A DNA stretch of 64,000 bases from Sphaeramia orbicularis (taxonomy: Eukaryota > Chordata > Actinopteri > Kurtiformes > Apogonidae): assembly GCF_902148855.1 (NCBI RefSeq), contig NC_043972.1:36559996-36623995 (forward strand). The letters are read 5' to 3'. Both the position numbers and the translations under genes were made by a program. Each line of letters opens with the position of its first letter. The first letter of the stretch is position 1. The notes under the pieces were generated by a model. The model saw nothing but the letters and a program-made list of their open reading frames with translations. It was not told the origin of the DNA and searched no databases. This document shows positions 1-13,600 of the stretch, piece after piece.

Positions 1-1250
1 GCTCAGATACAGTATGATGTTATGTTCTTTTTTTGTTTCATGTCTAGCGCCCATATTTAGCAGAAGCAAGCCTTCACGGGAAGTTTAAGCACAGTGCCAG
101 TGTTATTTGGCATCTTCTGATGTAATAATACAACATGCGTACAGCTTTCTGCATAAGAGAGACTGACTGCTGCTCTGACAGATAATAATAATCAGGGGGG
201 TTGTGTTTCTTTTTTTTTTTTTTCTGGCTGCCAGTGGTTATACAAGCACTGTAAATCACACACTGTACACACTAACACCCAACTCAAAATGGCCTTGTAT
301 TAATGAATGTTTTTAACAGTACATCTGTTTGGTTTTAATTTGATTTGTGATGGAAAAACAGACTTTATTTTATAGAATTTTAACAGGTTTTTGAGGAAAA
401 TAACATTTTGTAGCTTTGGATAAGAATTCTGAATGGTTCTGCATTGCCCTCCTGCCTTTCCTTGTTCACATATGATGTTAAGTTCATGTTTTTTGCCATA
501 TATCCTACTGTTTATGTCTGCACCGCTCTCCAGACTGCCCTGCACAGATGTGAAAGTGAATCATTTCTGAAGCGTGGAGCTGTACTCCCCGCCTTCATAC
601 ACTGCCCAACCGTACAGCTACTATTGTGTATTCTTCAGTTTCATCACTCACATCCCCATACATAAGAGGCATAAGCTGTTTCATTTTCAACTGGAAGCAA
701 AAGAAACACAAATTGATGAAAAGTTGACTAAAATGTGTTGAATTATCATGTTTTACCTATGGCCTGTTGAGTTTTTAACAGCAGGTGGAAATTTGAAGTG
801 TGTGATGCTGAGGCATGCCACTACACCGTGGTGATGCATATTTTGTGTTATTATTTTGAGCTGGATTGACTGATTCGTGGCATGATGGGGGAAGGCCCAG
901 TATGGCTGACATTTCAAATACACATGGAGAGGATGAATCTATCTCACTGTAGCAACAGCTCAGAGTTTAGTAATATTTATATATGATGTGGTGATTATTA
1001 TTAATTGGTATGATGCTTTCAAGAGACTACTTTTGCCTTATTCCTACCAAATGTAAAGAAAAACAGAAAACTTGGGTGGGTGGGGAGTGATTTTTGAATA
1101 CAGTTTTATAATGTTCATTAAAATGCTGCATTTGAGGACTGTGTCTGTGGTTTGTTTTGGGTGTGTTAGTGTGGGTGTCCCATTGGCTTCATGACTCTGA
1201 CAGGGCCAGAAAGGGGTGACATGACGTCATTTTGCAGTCTGGTTATGGGA
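1..1250. other. Upstream intergenic DNA, no gene recognised
   Basis: No reading frame here resembles a known protein. An ATTAAA at 1117-1122 is followed from about 1139 by a GT-rich stretch, the arrangement of a polyadenylation site on the + strand, so the left part could be the 3' untranslated tail of a gene lying outside the window. That is inference from two short signals only. Confidence 0.35.
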
Positions 1251-1832
1251 GGCTTCATCTGTGAGAAATGAAGGAATTAATATTGTGAGAAATATAGAGA
1301 GGCAGCTAAGTGTGTCACTCACAAAAACACGCCCCGGAGCTGAAAAGCAGTGAGATGAAGAGCTGTAGCTGCTGGGGTCTGAGTCACTGTGAATGTGCGT
1401 TCAACAGCAAAAAACAGCCAGAGCAGCAGTCTGCTGGTTCAGGGCTGGTGGGGGCCGGAGAGATAGAGATAGAGAGGGAGAAGGACGCAGTGTGGGCGGG
1501 TTAAGAAACGTCGAGAGGGAGGGGACGCCAGCGTAACATTCCCACCGTTTTTTTTTTCCCTTCCCCTATTTCCTTACCGTACAACCGAAAAAAACAAGGG
1601 CATCCATCGCTCCCCGAATCCTCCTCACACCACATCACCGACTCTAACATCCGGGGTGAGATCTATCCAGTCCCTTTTTTTATTTACCTCCCCTGGGTTG
1701 TACGGATTTGATCCTTTCATCCACCTGCCTGCGGGGGTTTGCTGAGCCGAGCCGAGCGGCAGGGGCGTGAGAGGCGGATGCTGCGAGCGTAGAGACGGGG
1801 TACCAACCAGGAGCATCACCGCACTCACCACG
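1200..1832 (+). promoter_or_regulatory. clstn3: Probable clstn3 promoter and 5' non-coding exon
   Basis: A perfect cAMP response element, TGACGTCA, lies at 1222-1229. The following 600 bases become GC- and CpG-richer, especially 1730-1832, and end in a good splice donor (CACG|GTAATG, intron starting 1833). The first coding exon at 2828 begins exactly with its ATG straight after an acceptor, so an upstream non-coding exon is required and this is the best candidate. The transcription start was not identified, and no TATA box is evident. Confidence 0.5.
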
Positions 1833-2827
1833 GTAATGTCACATCGGCACGTTTCATGCTTCGGCTTAACCTTCATTTCTGCGACATGTCTTTTCCTGAT
1901 TCCGGTCGCAGATCGGGGTCTGGATGTGATCGTAGGGGCTGGTCATGGAGCTGTGCCTGCTTATGTGTGTCAATACCAGCCTGTAATGTAAAGCGGATGA
2001 TTACTGTCGCATAGCATGTTCCTGCTCCTCAGTGTTATCTGTAGCTGCCCGAGCAACCTGTGAACAGATGGAGTCTCATGTTGCAGATTTAAAAAAAAAA
2101 TAAAAAATTAACCTCCTGTATGTTCTGTACTCTGTGAAGGACTGCAGCAAAGGAGGAAATATTGAGTCTTGTTATGTCAATGAGCTGAAAATCCCCAAGG
2201 ACTCATTTTTCAGTTGTGGCTCCTGCCACAAGACAGCAGCAGATTCATTTTTGCCTCCTGAAAGCCACAATTAAAACATGGGAAAACACCCACACATCCA
2301 CCTGCAAAATGTATTCTAGTGCCACACACATCCAGCTACACACATGACCAGGTATGTGCATGCTTTTACAGGCTGTTTAAGGCTGTCTAACTGCAAGCGT
2401 ATCAGTCAGATTTTGAGAATTGCATTAGAAAATCAGCATACAGCGTAACTGGGGGACATGGATCCAGTCCTAATTACTGGTTCATTCAGGCCAATTGAAA
2501 TCCTGTTTGAACTCGTATTACTAACACTCTTATTTACCCACCAGCAGACCTGACACACATGACACCTTAGTGGCAGTTTTCCTACAAAAATACAGCCATG
2601 TAAAAAAAAGAAGATGTCTGTCTGTGCACCATCTGGAAAGGCCTGATTTCGGTTACTGTCTCTCTCTTTCTCTCTGTTTTGTTACTGTACCTGTCTGTTC
2701 TTGTGCTGATCATTTGTTGATGCATGATGTACTGTATTCCTCCCCTCCCCATTCCCTCCGATGCCCCCCCACCCCACCCCACCCTGTTGCCCCCTCTCTC
2801 TGCCTCTCCTTTCCTTTCCTCCTTCAG

Positions 2828-3931
2828 ATGGACAGAATGAATTTTCTCTCCTTCCTCCTCCTTTGCTTGACTTCGGTTGCCAATGGCAACAAAGGTCAGT
2901 TCCTCATCTGTTTGATGGTTAATTGTGAAGTGTTGAGATAATGGTTAGCATTGCCATGGGAGCACACAAACCCATGGAGGCACTCGGACCATGGCTGTCT
3001 AGCCCTGATATGCTTCTTATGACTTTACGTTAACCCTTATATGTGTTATATTAGACTCTCCATCACACAGTGTGAGTTCCCTCATTGTGTAAACTGTGCA
3101 TTATTACATTATTATACATTGTGTGTTTTGTGATGACCCATTGTGCATGTGCCTGCTTCACCAATGCTGTGACTCTGAAGATGATAAATCTGTTTCCTCC
3201 TGTGCAGCAGTTTTATCATTCTGGGTAACCATGACTCTCATTCAATATCTTTGTTCCAGTGATTATCATGCTGAAGAAAAGGCAAATGAGACAGACAGTG
3301 TGAGGGGAGGAAGTCAGAGAAGGAGGTAGAGGGGGAGAGAGTATTGCAGGGAAGACGAGGAGATTGAAGGAGCGATGGAGTGTCAGAGAGACGAGGGAAA
3401 CGTTAGGGGAGACAGAGGAGGAGGAGAAGAAGCAGTGACAGGAGAGGACGTGGCCGAAAAGATGCAGACACAGACCGATAGGGAGGGAGGAGGAGGAGGT
3501 GGTGGTATGTGAGATCAGGTGACACAAGAAGGGGAAAAGGAAAAATGTGAGATCCCGGATCATCTGAGTGTTTGTGTATGAGAGAAAGAAGGAAAGAGAG
3601 AGAGACAGATGAAGTGGGTGAGTTTTGTGGAGAGATAGAGTGACACAGAGAGGAAGAGAGCCAGGAGAGACAGACAGAGATGGAATGGGATGCCTCTCAA
3701 TCTGTAATCCCGGATGTAATCCACAGGCTTGATGCTCAGATTAATGCTATATAGCAGGCGAGGGAGAGAGGGAGGGAGAGGGAGGAGATCAGCTGATGGG
3801 TCTGGGGAAACAGAGGAGGAGTCGATGTCAGGTAGGACCTTGAGAGGAGAGGATGAATATCTTTGATAGGGCTGGGTATTGAACCTCAGGACTTTTTTGG
3901 CACAAAACAAAATTTGTCTCACACACATACA

Positions 3932-3988
<57 letters not shown>

Positions 3989-6900
3989 TCTGGCGTAGAG
4001 AAACTTCACATGGCCTGATTTAGACTCTATAGAAATGCATTGGCTGTTTTAGACTGTTATACTCATACAAATCAGACAATCTGACAACCATTTTAGCTAT
4101 TTTGTCAGGTCAATAAATAATTTCTAGAGCAAAAACAATGGTAGAGGTGGGAGATCTTTTAACATAGTGATATTGTATTACAAACGTTACAATATTTGTA
4201 GAGGTGTGGATTTTCAACTCAGTCATTTGAAGGTACTGTGACATTTCAGAATGAAAGTCAGCTTTATTGTCAGTTTTGCCCTATGTACAGCACATATAGA
4301 AGAAATTGCATAACTGTAAGGCCCATAGTGCTAAAAGTAGTTTAAAAAAAAGATCATAGTTATAAACATAGACTATAACAATAAATAACAAGGCGCTGAA
4401 GAGACAAAAAAAACTTAACTTCAGCCATCTCACAGAATAAAGTGACAACAGTAAAGTGACAATATTTGATGCACTTTAATTTATTGCATCCTCAGTTTTT
4501 TGCATTGCTGCACAGGTCTACTTTTATATTATTTAGTACAAGCAATCAGTCCCCTTTCCTTTGCTTTCTAAAGTCAGACTACATAACTAATTACATAATG
4601 AACAGCTGTGTCTTTGCAATACGTACCTCAGCTTATAAACATTGTAAAAACAGTACATAAGTGCATATGCAGGTAGAATATTCATATTCAGCGGCCCCAT
4701 GATTTTATCACAATGGAAAGTGTGTGTGGTGGAGTCAAAAGGATTGAAAGTAGAAAGTATAAATTCAAGCAAAATACAACTTCTTTCAAATTGCATCAGT
4801 GCATGGTACTTGAGAGAATGAAAATACTTTTCCACCGCTGAGAAAAACATATTTCCATTGCTCTGAAACATTTTGTAACAAGCGGTGCGCTGGTGTTTGT
4901 GCCAACCCTCAGGTATCATCATATCAGCGCTATAATCGAAACATTTCAAGCGATACCCAGCCCTGCTTTGAAGTGTCAGAAGTTTGATCAGGTTCGAAAT
5001 CAGCCGCATTTTTCTTCTCCTCAGTCTCCTTCCACAGACAAGATGGCAAAATTTGTTCCAGTCAGCTTTTCTGGAAAATTCACTGTGAAGACAACAAAGC
5101 AACTGCTAAACACAAGTCGAACCCCTCAGTGTTAGAGATTGAGGACAACAGAGGGAAGGCACGGCGGCTTTTGTTTTGCTCTTTGCTGAAGTGTAAAATC
5201 GTCATCCTTCTGGCTCATTAACTTGGCCTTTGATCATTCAGCACAGAACATTCAGCACGGGGATGAATAATTAATTCGCAATTAAAGGTTACATTCACAG
5301 CAAACCTCAGGCATTTGATTTTGACTCAACTGTTTTTTAGTACATTACTGCGCGGCACATGTGGCAAGGCCAGCCGTGCTGATTGATACGAGCAATATAC
5401 CTCTCTGTGTGTGATAAGGTGAAATCTGACTGGCTTTAATTATACTGCCAACTAGCAGGATGAGAGTATGGCTTGAAGTGAACAAGGGAAGGGGGTCGAG
5501 TCTGTTTGAAGGAAAATCTGTGGGGCTGTGAATGTGATTAAATTGTCTTTGTGATCACACACATGCATACGTTGTGCATTTTTACACTCATGCACACTCT
5601 CACCATGCCCTTGCTCATAATGGAGTGTTAAAAATAGACACGTTGGTTCCCTCTAATTGCTCCATTTAACCCAAAGCCTCTTCGGTCTCTTTTCTGTGCC
5701 GTTCAGCCAATAAGCACAAGCCATGGATCGAGACAGAGTACCAGGGGATTGTCATGGAGAACGACAACACCGTGCTGCTCAATCCCCCACTTTTTGCCTT
5801 GGACAAAGATGCTCCACTACACTACGCTGGTAACACAATAAACAGCATGGTAGACTATAGGATGGGTGGACTAGCCAGAAATGCTCTCAAACATGTGGAC
5901 TATGCCAGGAATTTGCTCGAACATCCACAGGACGGGCTTCTGTAAAAAATAGGTCGAATCGAACACTTGCCAAGCCAGAGTCAGAATGATGTTCTCTGAT
6001 TTTTGCACACAGGATGATACTGCAACTGTGTGTCCAATTTGAAGCTATGGTTTATTAATGTGGACTTTTAATAGTAAATATGAAGCTGACTTTTCAGAGC
6101 TATCAGCCTGCTGCCACTGCCAACAGAATTTCCCAATAGACTGTCTAAATATTAAAAGCAATGTATTCAGTCACAGACTCCACTATTTATAGACCATCAT
6201 AGTGTAATTCAACCTTTGATTGCAGGAGCAGTCAGCAGTGCTCTCCTCTGCAGCTTTGCTGGAATAGGGTTATCGTGTTTGCACTTGGAGAAAATAACCA
6301 TGTTCAGTAAAATTATAACAGCAAAAGTAGAATTACTCAGGGACTCCCTGAAATTTGTTTGGCCCATGTCGAAAAAATAAGAAGAAAATTAACTGTTTGA
6401 GCAAAACCCTCCTACTCTACCACTAACATCAGACTCAAACTCAGTATTTCTCTGAAACAAGTGCACTTTATTTTATTCCTCTGATCATAGGTTCTGTAAT
6501 AATAAGTGCTGTTTTAAGCAGTCTCACAAATATAAGTGTGCACTTGTCACATAAGCAGATATAAAGCTGGAGGATGTGGCCAAAAATTGATAAATAAAAA
6601 AAAACCTAGTTATTATTAATCAGTTAGTTTCTTCAGTAATTTTTTAACTCAATTTCAAATACAGCAATTTATTACTTTCTTAACATTAAATTTTTAGTAA
6701 ATTGTATATTTAGGGAGTGTTGTTTTTTAGCTGCATAAAAAGATATGTATCTTTCATTGTTTTCTAAAGTTCTTTTGCATGTGTGGTTAATTGATAAGTG
6801 AGAATATTATTGAGACATGAGTCTAAAACAAAACACAAGTATGTATAGTTAAGATTGATGATAAATATTTGATTTTACTTTTCATTCCAGCATCTGGTTG

Positions 6901-9900
6901 TCCATTTGGTTGATTTTTTTTTTTTTTAGAATTCTGGTTTTATTTCACTGTTTTTGTAACAGCAGGACAGTATTGTTTTATATATTATAAATTTGATCCG
7001 AGTCAATTTTATGTGTGATTTGATATGGTTGATGTGGTTGTTATGTTTCACTGGAGTGGTTCTCCAGTGTATTTTCTGTCCTCATTCCATCTCCCTCCCC
7101 CCAGGTGAGATCTGTGGCTTCCGGGTCCATAACGGCCCCCTGGGTTCGGGTTCGGTCCAGTTTGAAGCGGTGGTTCTGGATCGCTCCACTGGCGAGGGTC
7201 TGGTCCGGTCCAAGGAACCGCTGGACTGTGAGAGCCAGCGGGAGCACAGCTTCACCATCCAGGCGTACGACTGTGGAGAGGGACCGGATGGAGTCAACAG
7301 CAAGAAATCACACAAGTTTGTGCACTCGGCTACTACTTTATATGCTGTGGATAACTGAGGACTTTACATTAATTATACAAAGAAATTCAGCCTTTGGGTT
7401 TGCATTTGGGTTTATTTTTCATCAAGATTTCGTTTTGATGATGGGAGAGTCTGACCACTGTATTAAGGCTTCTCCATCACATCCCAGAGATTTTCAGTGG
7501 GGTTTAGGTCTGGACTCTATGATCCAATCCATGTGTGAAAATGATGTTTCATGGTCCTGAACCAATCTTTCACAATTTGATCCTGATTAATCCTTACATT
7601 GTCATCTTGGAATATATTTGTCATTAGCGAAGAAAAAAAATCCACTGATGTTCAGACCTGGTCATTCAGTATATTCAGGTAGTCATGTGACCTAATTTTA
7701 TGGACACATAATGATACGAAACCAAGACCTGACCAACTGAACCAACTCCAGATCATCACACTGCCCCCGCAGGCTTGTACTGTAGGCACTAGCCATGATG
7801 GGTTATCACTTCATCTGCCTTTCTTCTCACCTTGATGCGTCCATCTCTCTGGAGCACGGCCAATCTGGACTCATTAGACCACATGACCTTTTTCCAGTCT
7901 GATCTTTATTTTCTTCATCAAATTAATGATTGTTTAAGAAATGAGTAGCTGCTCACTGCATCATTTGGGGTTAAAGAACTTTCTTTCCAGCTGAAACATG
8001 CAGGACAGCATACAACAAGACCTATTCATCTGTTTACTCCATACAATGCACCTATGCTTTTATAATGTATTTATTTTATTTTATTTAACCTTTATTTAAC
8101 CAGGTAAGTTAGTTGAGAACGGGTTCTCATTTACAACAATGACCTAGCCAAGAAGCAGCACACCCACTTCGATCATTTCTTCACTTCTTGTCATATTTTG
8201 TACTCTGCACTATATGTGTATTGTGTATTAAAAGGAAGTTTATCTTCACCACCGTCACCAGTCACAAGTGTTTGCTCCTGGAGATTTGTGTTGGGTTCTG
8301 TAAATTGGCTCAAGAGTCTGGGTTCGATCAACTGTATATGTAAAGTGTCGTGAGATCACTTTTGTTATGATTTGGTGCTATATAAACACAATTTGACTGA
8401 TTGATTGTAATGCCTGCGCACTGTTAATATCCAGCCAATTTCATGTCCTTTTGTTAATATTCCTCTCTTTCTCTTTGTTGTGTTTTCCTCCCTGACTCGT
8501 CCCTCCTCTTCCTCCTCTCAGGGCCACCGTACATGTTCGTGTGAACGATGTCAATGAGTTCTCCCCTGTGTTTGTTGAGCGTCGCTACGAGGCGTCGGTC
8601 CCTGAAGGCCGTCTGTTTGACCGAATCGTGCGCGTGGAGGCTCTAGATGCCGACTGTTCCCCGCAGTACAGCCAGATCTGCTTCTATGACATCATCACTC
8701 CCAATGTGCCCTTTGCTATTGACAACGATGGTGAGTTGTATTAAAGATGAGGTAAATCAAAAGCTGCTGGTAGCATAAACACATTAATTTCCTTGCAGTG
8801 TTTTACTGTCTGTCTGCTCTGAACGGCCTTTGTTGCGGATGGATTTGATCAATTCAGTATTAGTTCTGACTCCAGATGTCCTCAATACATGAAAAACAAA
8901 CAGACATATTGATGTTTCGGTAGTGACAGAGTGAAAAGAATCGCAGGTACTTTATTCCTCTGGCAGGTAGATACCAAAATATATTAAAATAGACTGTGTG
9001 GGTGGAGAAGTGTTCTTTCTGTGCTCACATAGAGCAGCAGCTGTTCATTGTAATACAGCATTACCTCCTGTTTGTCGTTGTTGCATTCAGTGACTGGTTT
9101 TGTAGGAGATCAATTATGGACATTTTGTAATGTGACACAGCAGGCTGAGCAGGACTAAAAGACCCTGTTTTTTAGCATGACTCTGCAGATTTGTGTGAGA
9201 CTACTTGGAGGGTTTTGCAGAGGAGCAGCAGCTTCTTTTATTTTTTTTTTGGGTCAGACTGGTACAGCAGCACAGAGACCTTTTGTTCCAACCTTGTACA
9301 GATGCTGTAGGCTTGTCATTGTCTATTTTATTTTCACCTTATTCTTTTCTGTTGCTCTCACTCTGTCTTTCATCCATCTGTTTTCCCTTCTCCCCACGTA
9401 ACAGCATCCTCTTTCTTACCTGTTGTTTGTCAGCTGACATGTGGAGTGCCGTCAGTCTATCACAGATACTTGGTGTTACATTTATCTCATAAAACATGAA
9501 ATCCCTTCAGCTTTTATTCTCTTCCCTGCAATTTATCTCATCTGTTTTTGCCTTTCTATTTCTGTTCCTGAATAGAGCCACTAGAATACAGTATAATGAC
9601 TGTGTACTGTATGAGCAGAGATGGAAGGGATTCATCAATGTGTTTATTTGTGTCAGGCTTTCAATTACACAAGCTTGTTGTTGATGACTAATCCTTCAGT
9701 CTCTATTTCTGTTTCCCTTTTATTCTTTGTTTCATTTTTTTTGTATTTCTTCCTTTCTTTGTCTGTCTCTCCCCCTTGCTTTCCGTTTCCTAGGTAACAT
9801 CAAAAATACAGAGCCATTGGATTCGAAGCGTCAGCGCATTCACACCTTCTGGGTAACCGCTTTCGACTGTGGCAAGAACCGCGCTCAAGCTGACGCCCAG

Positions 9901-10556
9901 GTTGTCGTCACGGTCAAGCCATCCTGCAAACCTGGCTGGATTGGTAATCAATGCTGCAAACTGCTCTGTTTCTGTCTGGCTTGTCAGAGAGTAGAGATGT
10001 GTTTTAGTCGTAATTAGTAGTATCGGTTGCATTGGAGCGCACGTTTTGGATGGAAACTATCACTTTGGATTGGATTGTGCGTGGGCTGCTGCTCAGATGA
10101 ATCACCTTTGCATGTTTATATTAAAAGCAGTTTTAAAAAAGAAGTGTCAGTGAAGCTAAGTAATATCAAGGGACTAATGTTAAATAAACTGAGATAGTAT
10201 ATTTATAGAATCAGACATACAGTACTACTACAGCTACACTAATCTGGGAATGACACATCTTACATCAGCCTGCTTTGATTTTTCAGGATGGACTAAACGT
10301 GTAGAATACACACCTGGGTCAGGCAGCATCCCCCTGTTCCCCAGCCTGCATTTGGAGACCTGTGAAGAGACAGTGTGGAACATCCAGGCCACCGTAGAGC
10401 TCCAAACAGGCCACATCGGGAAGGGATGTGACAGGGACAGCTACTCTGACAGATCTGTGCGCCGACTGTGTGGTGTGTTCTGCGTTACCTCAAAAAATAT
10501 GCATGTAAATCAGAGGCCTGACTCATGTTCTCACAATGCTGTCTCACCTGCTGTTT

Positions 10557-10603
<47 letters not shown>

Positions 10604-13600
10604 CCAGGTGCTGTGAGGGGTGAAGTGGACCTCCTCCCACCTCCATCTCCTGCAGCCAACTGGACCTCAGCACTACCCACACTCCCCTCCTCTGATTCAT
10701 CTCTGGTCTTCTCTTTCAACGGGTCCAACCACGTCGCTGTGGTGCCTGATGCAGTTGTGTCTGCGTTATCAGGGGACCATTTCACTCTACAGCTGTGGAT
10801 GCGAAGAGGTGGAGCCAACATCCAACCTGCGACCACTCAGACTAGAGGAAATCGGAAGGAGGAAGAGACTATTGTTTGCAGCACTGTCAAAAATGGTGCG
10901 TTATATCTACCAGTCGTGGAATTAATTTGTAAATTAACTTTTTTTCACATCGTAAGTGAGAAGACTTTTTTTTAAACTTAGTTTTTATTAGATTTTCTTT
11001 TTTATCAGTACAATATAATGTATACATTTAAATACGATTCAGTACATTTCTTTTCCTTTTTCTCAGCTGTATGTGTATTTTTACAACCCTCCATTGGCGA
11101 TATAGGATGGAAATTAAAGAAAATAATAATAATCAGAGCAAATAAATAGATAATGTCCACTCCAGAATATAAGGTTATAAGTATAATTCCTAGTCTGAGG
11201 CAGGATGACAGCATTTTGATATAAAACAGGAGGTTTTGTATCACTAATAAATATTATTGGAGCAATAAAGGTGGCATAGGTTCCCATCTTTTAGTGAAGG
11301 TGGCTTTCTGAAGCCCTAGTGAGAATGTGATCTGCTCCATCTGATAAATATCCCAGACTTTTTTAATCCATGTGTTGTATGAAGGAGGTTCTGGTTTAGA
11401 AGGCTCTTTTCTAAAAGGCTTTTTAGATGCATCCGTAGTCTCCTCTAATAGTTGTAGTTGTTGTTATGTAGTATGGTTCTGTATAGGATCACAGGGTTAT
11501 ATAGCACCTTTAATGGGTCTATATAGTATGATATGACAAAGCTGTTATAAAGCATTTTAATGGTTCTATAGACAACATTTGTCATATACTGCTATATGGC
11601 TATTCTACTTGTAATGCCTCTATTTAGAACCTAAAATCTGCATAATGGTGCTATATATAGCAGCTCTGTTGGTTCTATATAACCCCTTGATGCAAGGATA
11701 GTGTGCGCTAAGGTTCTTGTATTTTCAACTGTTTTTCCAATTGTCCGGAGAGTGCATATAGAGTGACCTCTTACTGAGACAATATCATTTCAAATGGCCA
11801 GATCTGCAGGGAAAAGCTGAAAAAGCGAATAAATAAAATTGTTTATAGATGCTCCTGCTCTCGAGACATGCACTTAACCTCCAGCTGCTCCACTTGAGCA
11901 GCCAAGTGGACCGCAGAAGAAAAGCAAAACACTCCAATTGTGCCAGGTGTAATATTGTGTGTATCATCATCATTTCAGCTCTGACTTTTGCAGGGACATT
12001 TCTAAAAAGGAGTGTATTCAACAAACTTGAAATCACAGATTGGTTCGCAGAGTGTTCAAAATCACCTCATTGCAGTGTTTCACTTGTTTTTGTGTTCTGT
12101 AACATAAAAAAGCTTTGACAGCATCACACTGACCTGCCAATTATATTGTTTTCTTCTGCTTTCTCTCCGTCTGTTATACAGATGACTCCTTCTCCCACTA
12201 CTCCCTCTCCGTCCACGGCTGCCGCCTCTCTCTCTTCTACTGGCCTGACGTCTCAGCCGCACGGCCTGTCAAGTTCCTCTGGAAACTGGAGCAGGTACTG
12301 AGGGAACCGCAACAGCTAGGCTTTGATGTTCTCCCTTGCACTGTTCTTTAGTATTTGTACCTTAAAAAAAAGTCACAGGAATTAAGGGATGCATTGGAAG
12401 GTTACATAGGGTCCATCAATCAGAACACAGGGAAAAGAAAATAAGGATTGAGGATGATTATGTGGCAGTGTTGCATACCTCAGCTGTGGGTGGGTGGGGG
12501 ATGTTTTGACTGAAGCCAGTGGTCCCAGACAGATTGAAGTAGCATGGATTAAAGGACACTGAGCCGATACAGACAAGATTTGTTAAATCCTTCTGTCTGA
12601 ATCACGATATCTTATTACTCTGGTCTCTCCTTTTCGCTCCGCAGTCTTCATAATTCCTCTTTATTTCCTGTCAACAGAAAAAAAGCTTTTTTAAACTATA
12701 AGAGATAGGCTGACTAATCTGCACCAGTATTTTATAAACTATCAGTATCAGCAGAACTTGGCTTTGAGAGTGGCCAAAAATGAGGAATTTCAATTATTGA
12801 CTTTGGCAGAAAAAACAGCTCAAAATATAATAGATTCTTGACACTTAATTCAATGCTAAGTTACACATTTATATATTTATATGCAATATTTAGGTATTTA
12901 TGACTTTGACTTTGATTTTTTTCTTCAATAGTTATCCAGTTTAATAAAGTCATAGATTTATTGGAGCAGAAGGGTGACATTGGCCCGCCCTCAGCTTTTT
13001 CTAGCAGAACTATTGCTAATGTATCAACTATACTATATTTGAGAAAACTACATTTCCAGATCTTATCAACTAAGACGATGTAAACTCTCATCATGCAGCA
13101 TATCCAGATTAAATTATGCAAAAAGACAATGTCTGTGTTATGTATTTTCATGACTTTGACTCATTTGTCACCTGTTAATAGCAGCACATCCCATGAATCA
13201 GGGATTCTCAAATCTTTTCAGCGTCAGCCCCAGTTGTGAAATTTTGTATCTCCCCAGGACACAGACTTTAAAAAAACTACCTTATATATTGCTATAACTG
13301 ATTCTTTTCCACCAAAAAAATGTTCTATCATGTTTTCAGACTAGATTCAGGAAAAGAGCCTGTGCAACATCTGAGCTGAACAGACAGTCACAGCAAGAAA
13401 CAATGTTCTTCTATTTGAATTAAGGAAATAAATTCACATATCTTGGCATTGTTGTGTATTTTATTCTATCAGTTGACAGCACTTTTAATTTACATAAATC
13501 TCTAAATTAAGATAAACATTAACTATTTCACTAGAGTGAAATATTTTATGTGAATATACTTTATAAATAAATCAAACTGAGCTCTGTACTTGAGTTACTT

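Noticed and set aside
3560-4009. 149-codon frame on the - strand through the CA repeat
   Set aside because: It is a dinucleotide repeat read as Cys-Val followed by low-complexity Ser/Leu from the purine-rich tract; it lies inside a clstn3 intron and has no similarity.
4587-5102. 171-codon - strand frame
   Set aside because: Lies within clstn3 intron 1, no recognisable motif or domain, and no supporting splice or promoter signals; chance frame in AT-rich DNA.
7105-7560. 151-codon frame overlapping clstn3 exon 3
   Set aside because: Wrong frame of the real exon, which reads GEICGFRVHNGP in calsyntenin frame and ends at a donor at 7316.
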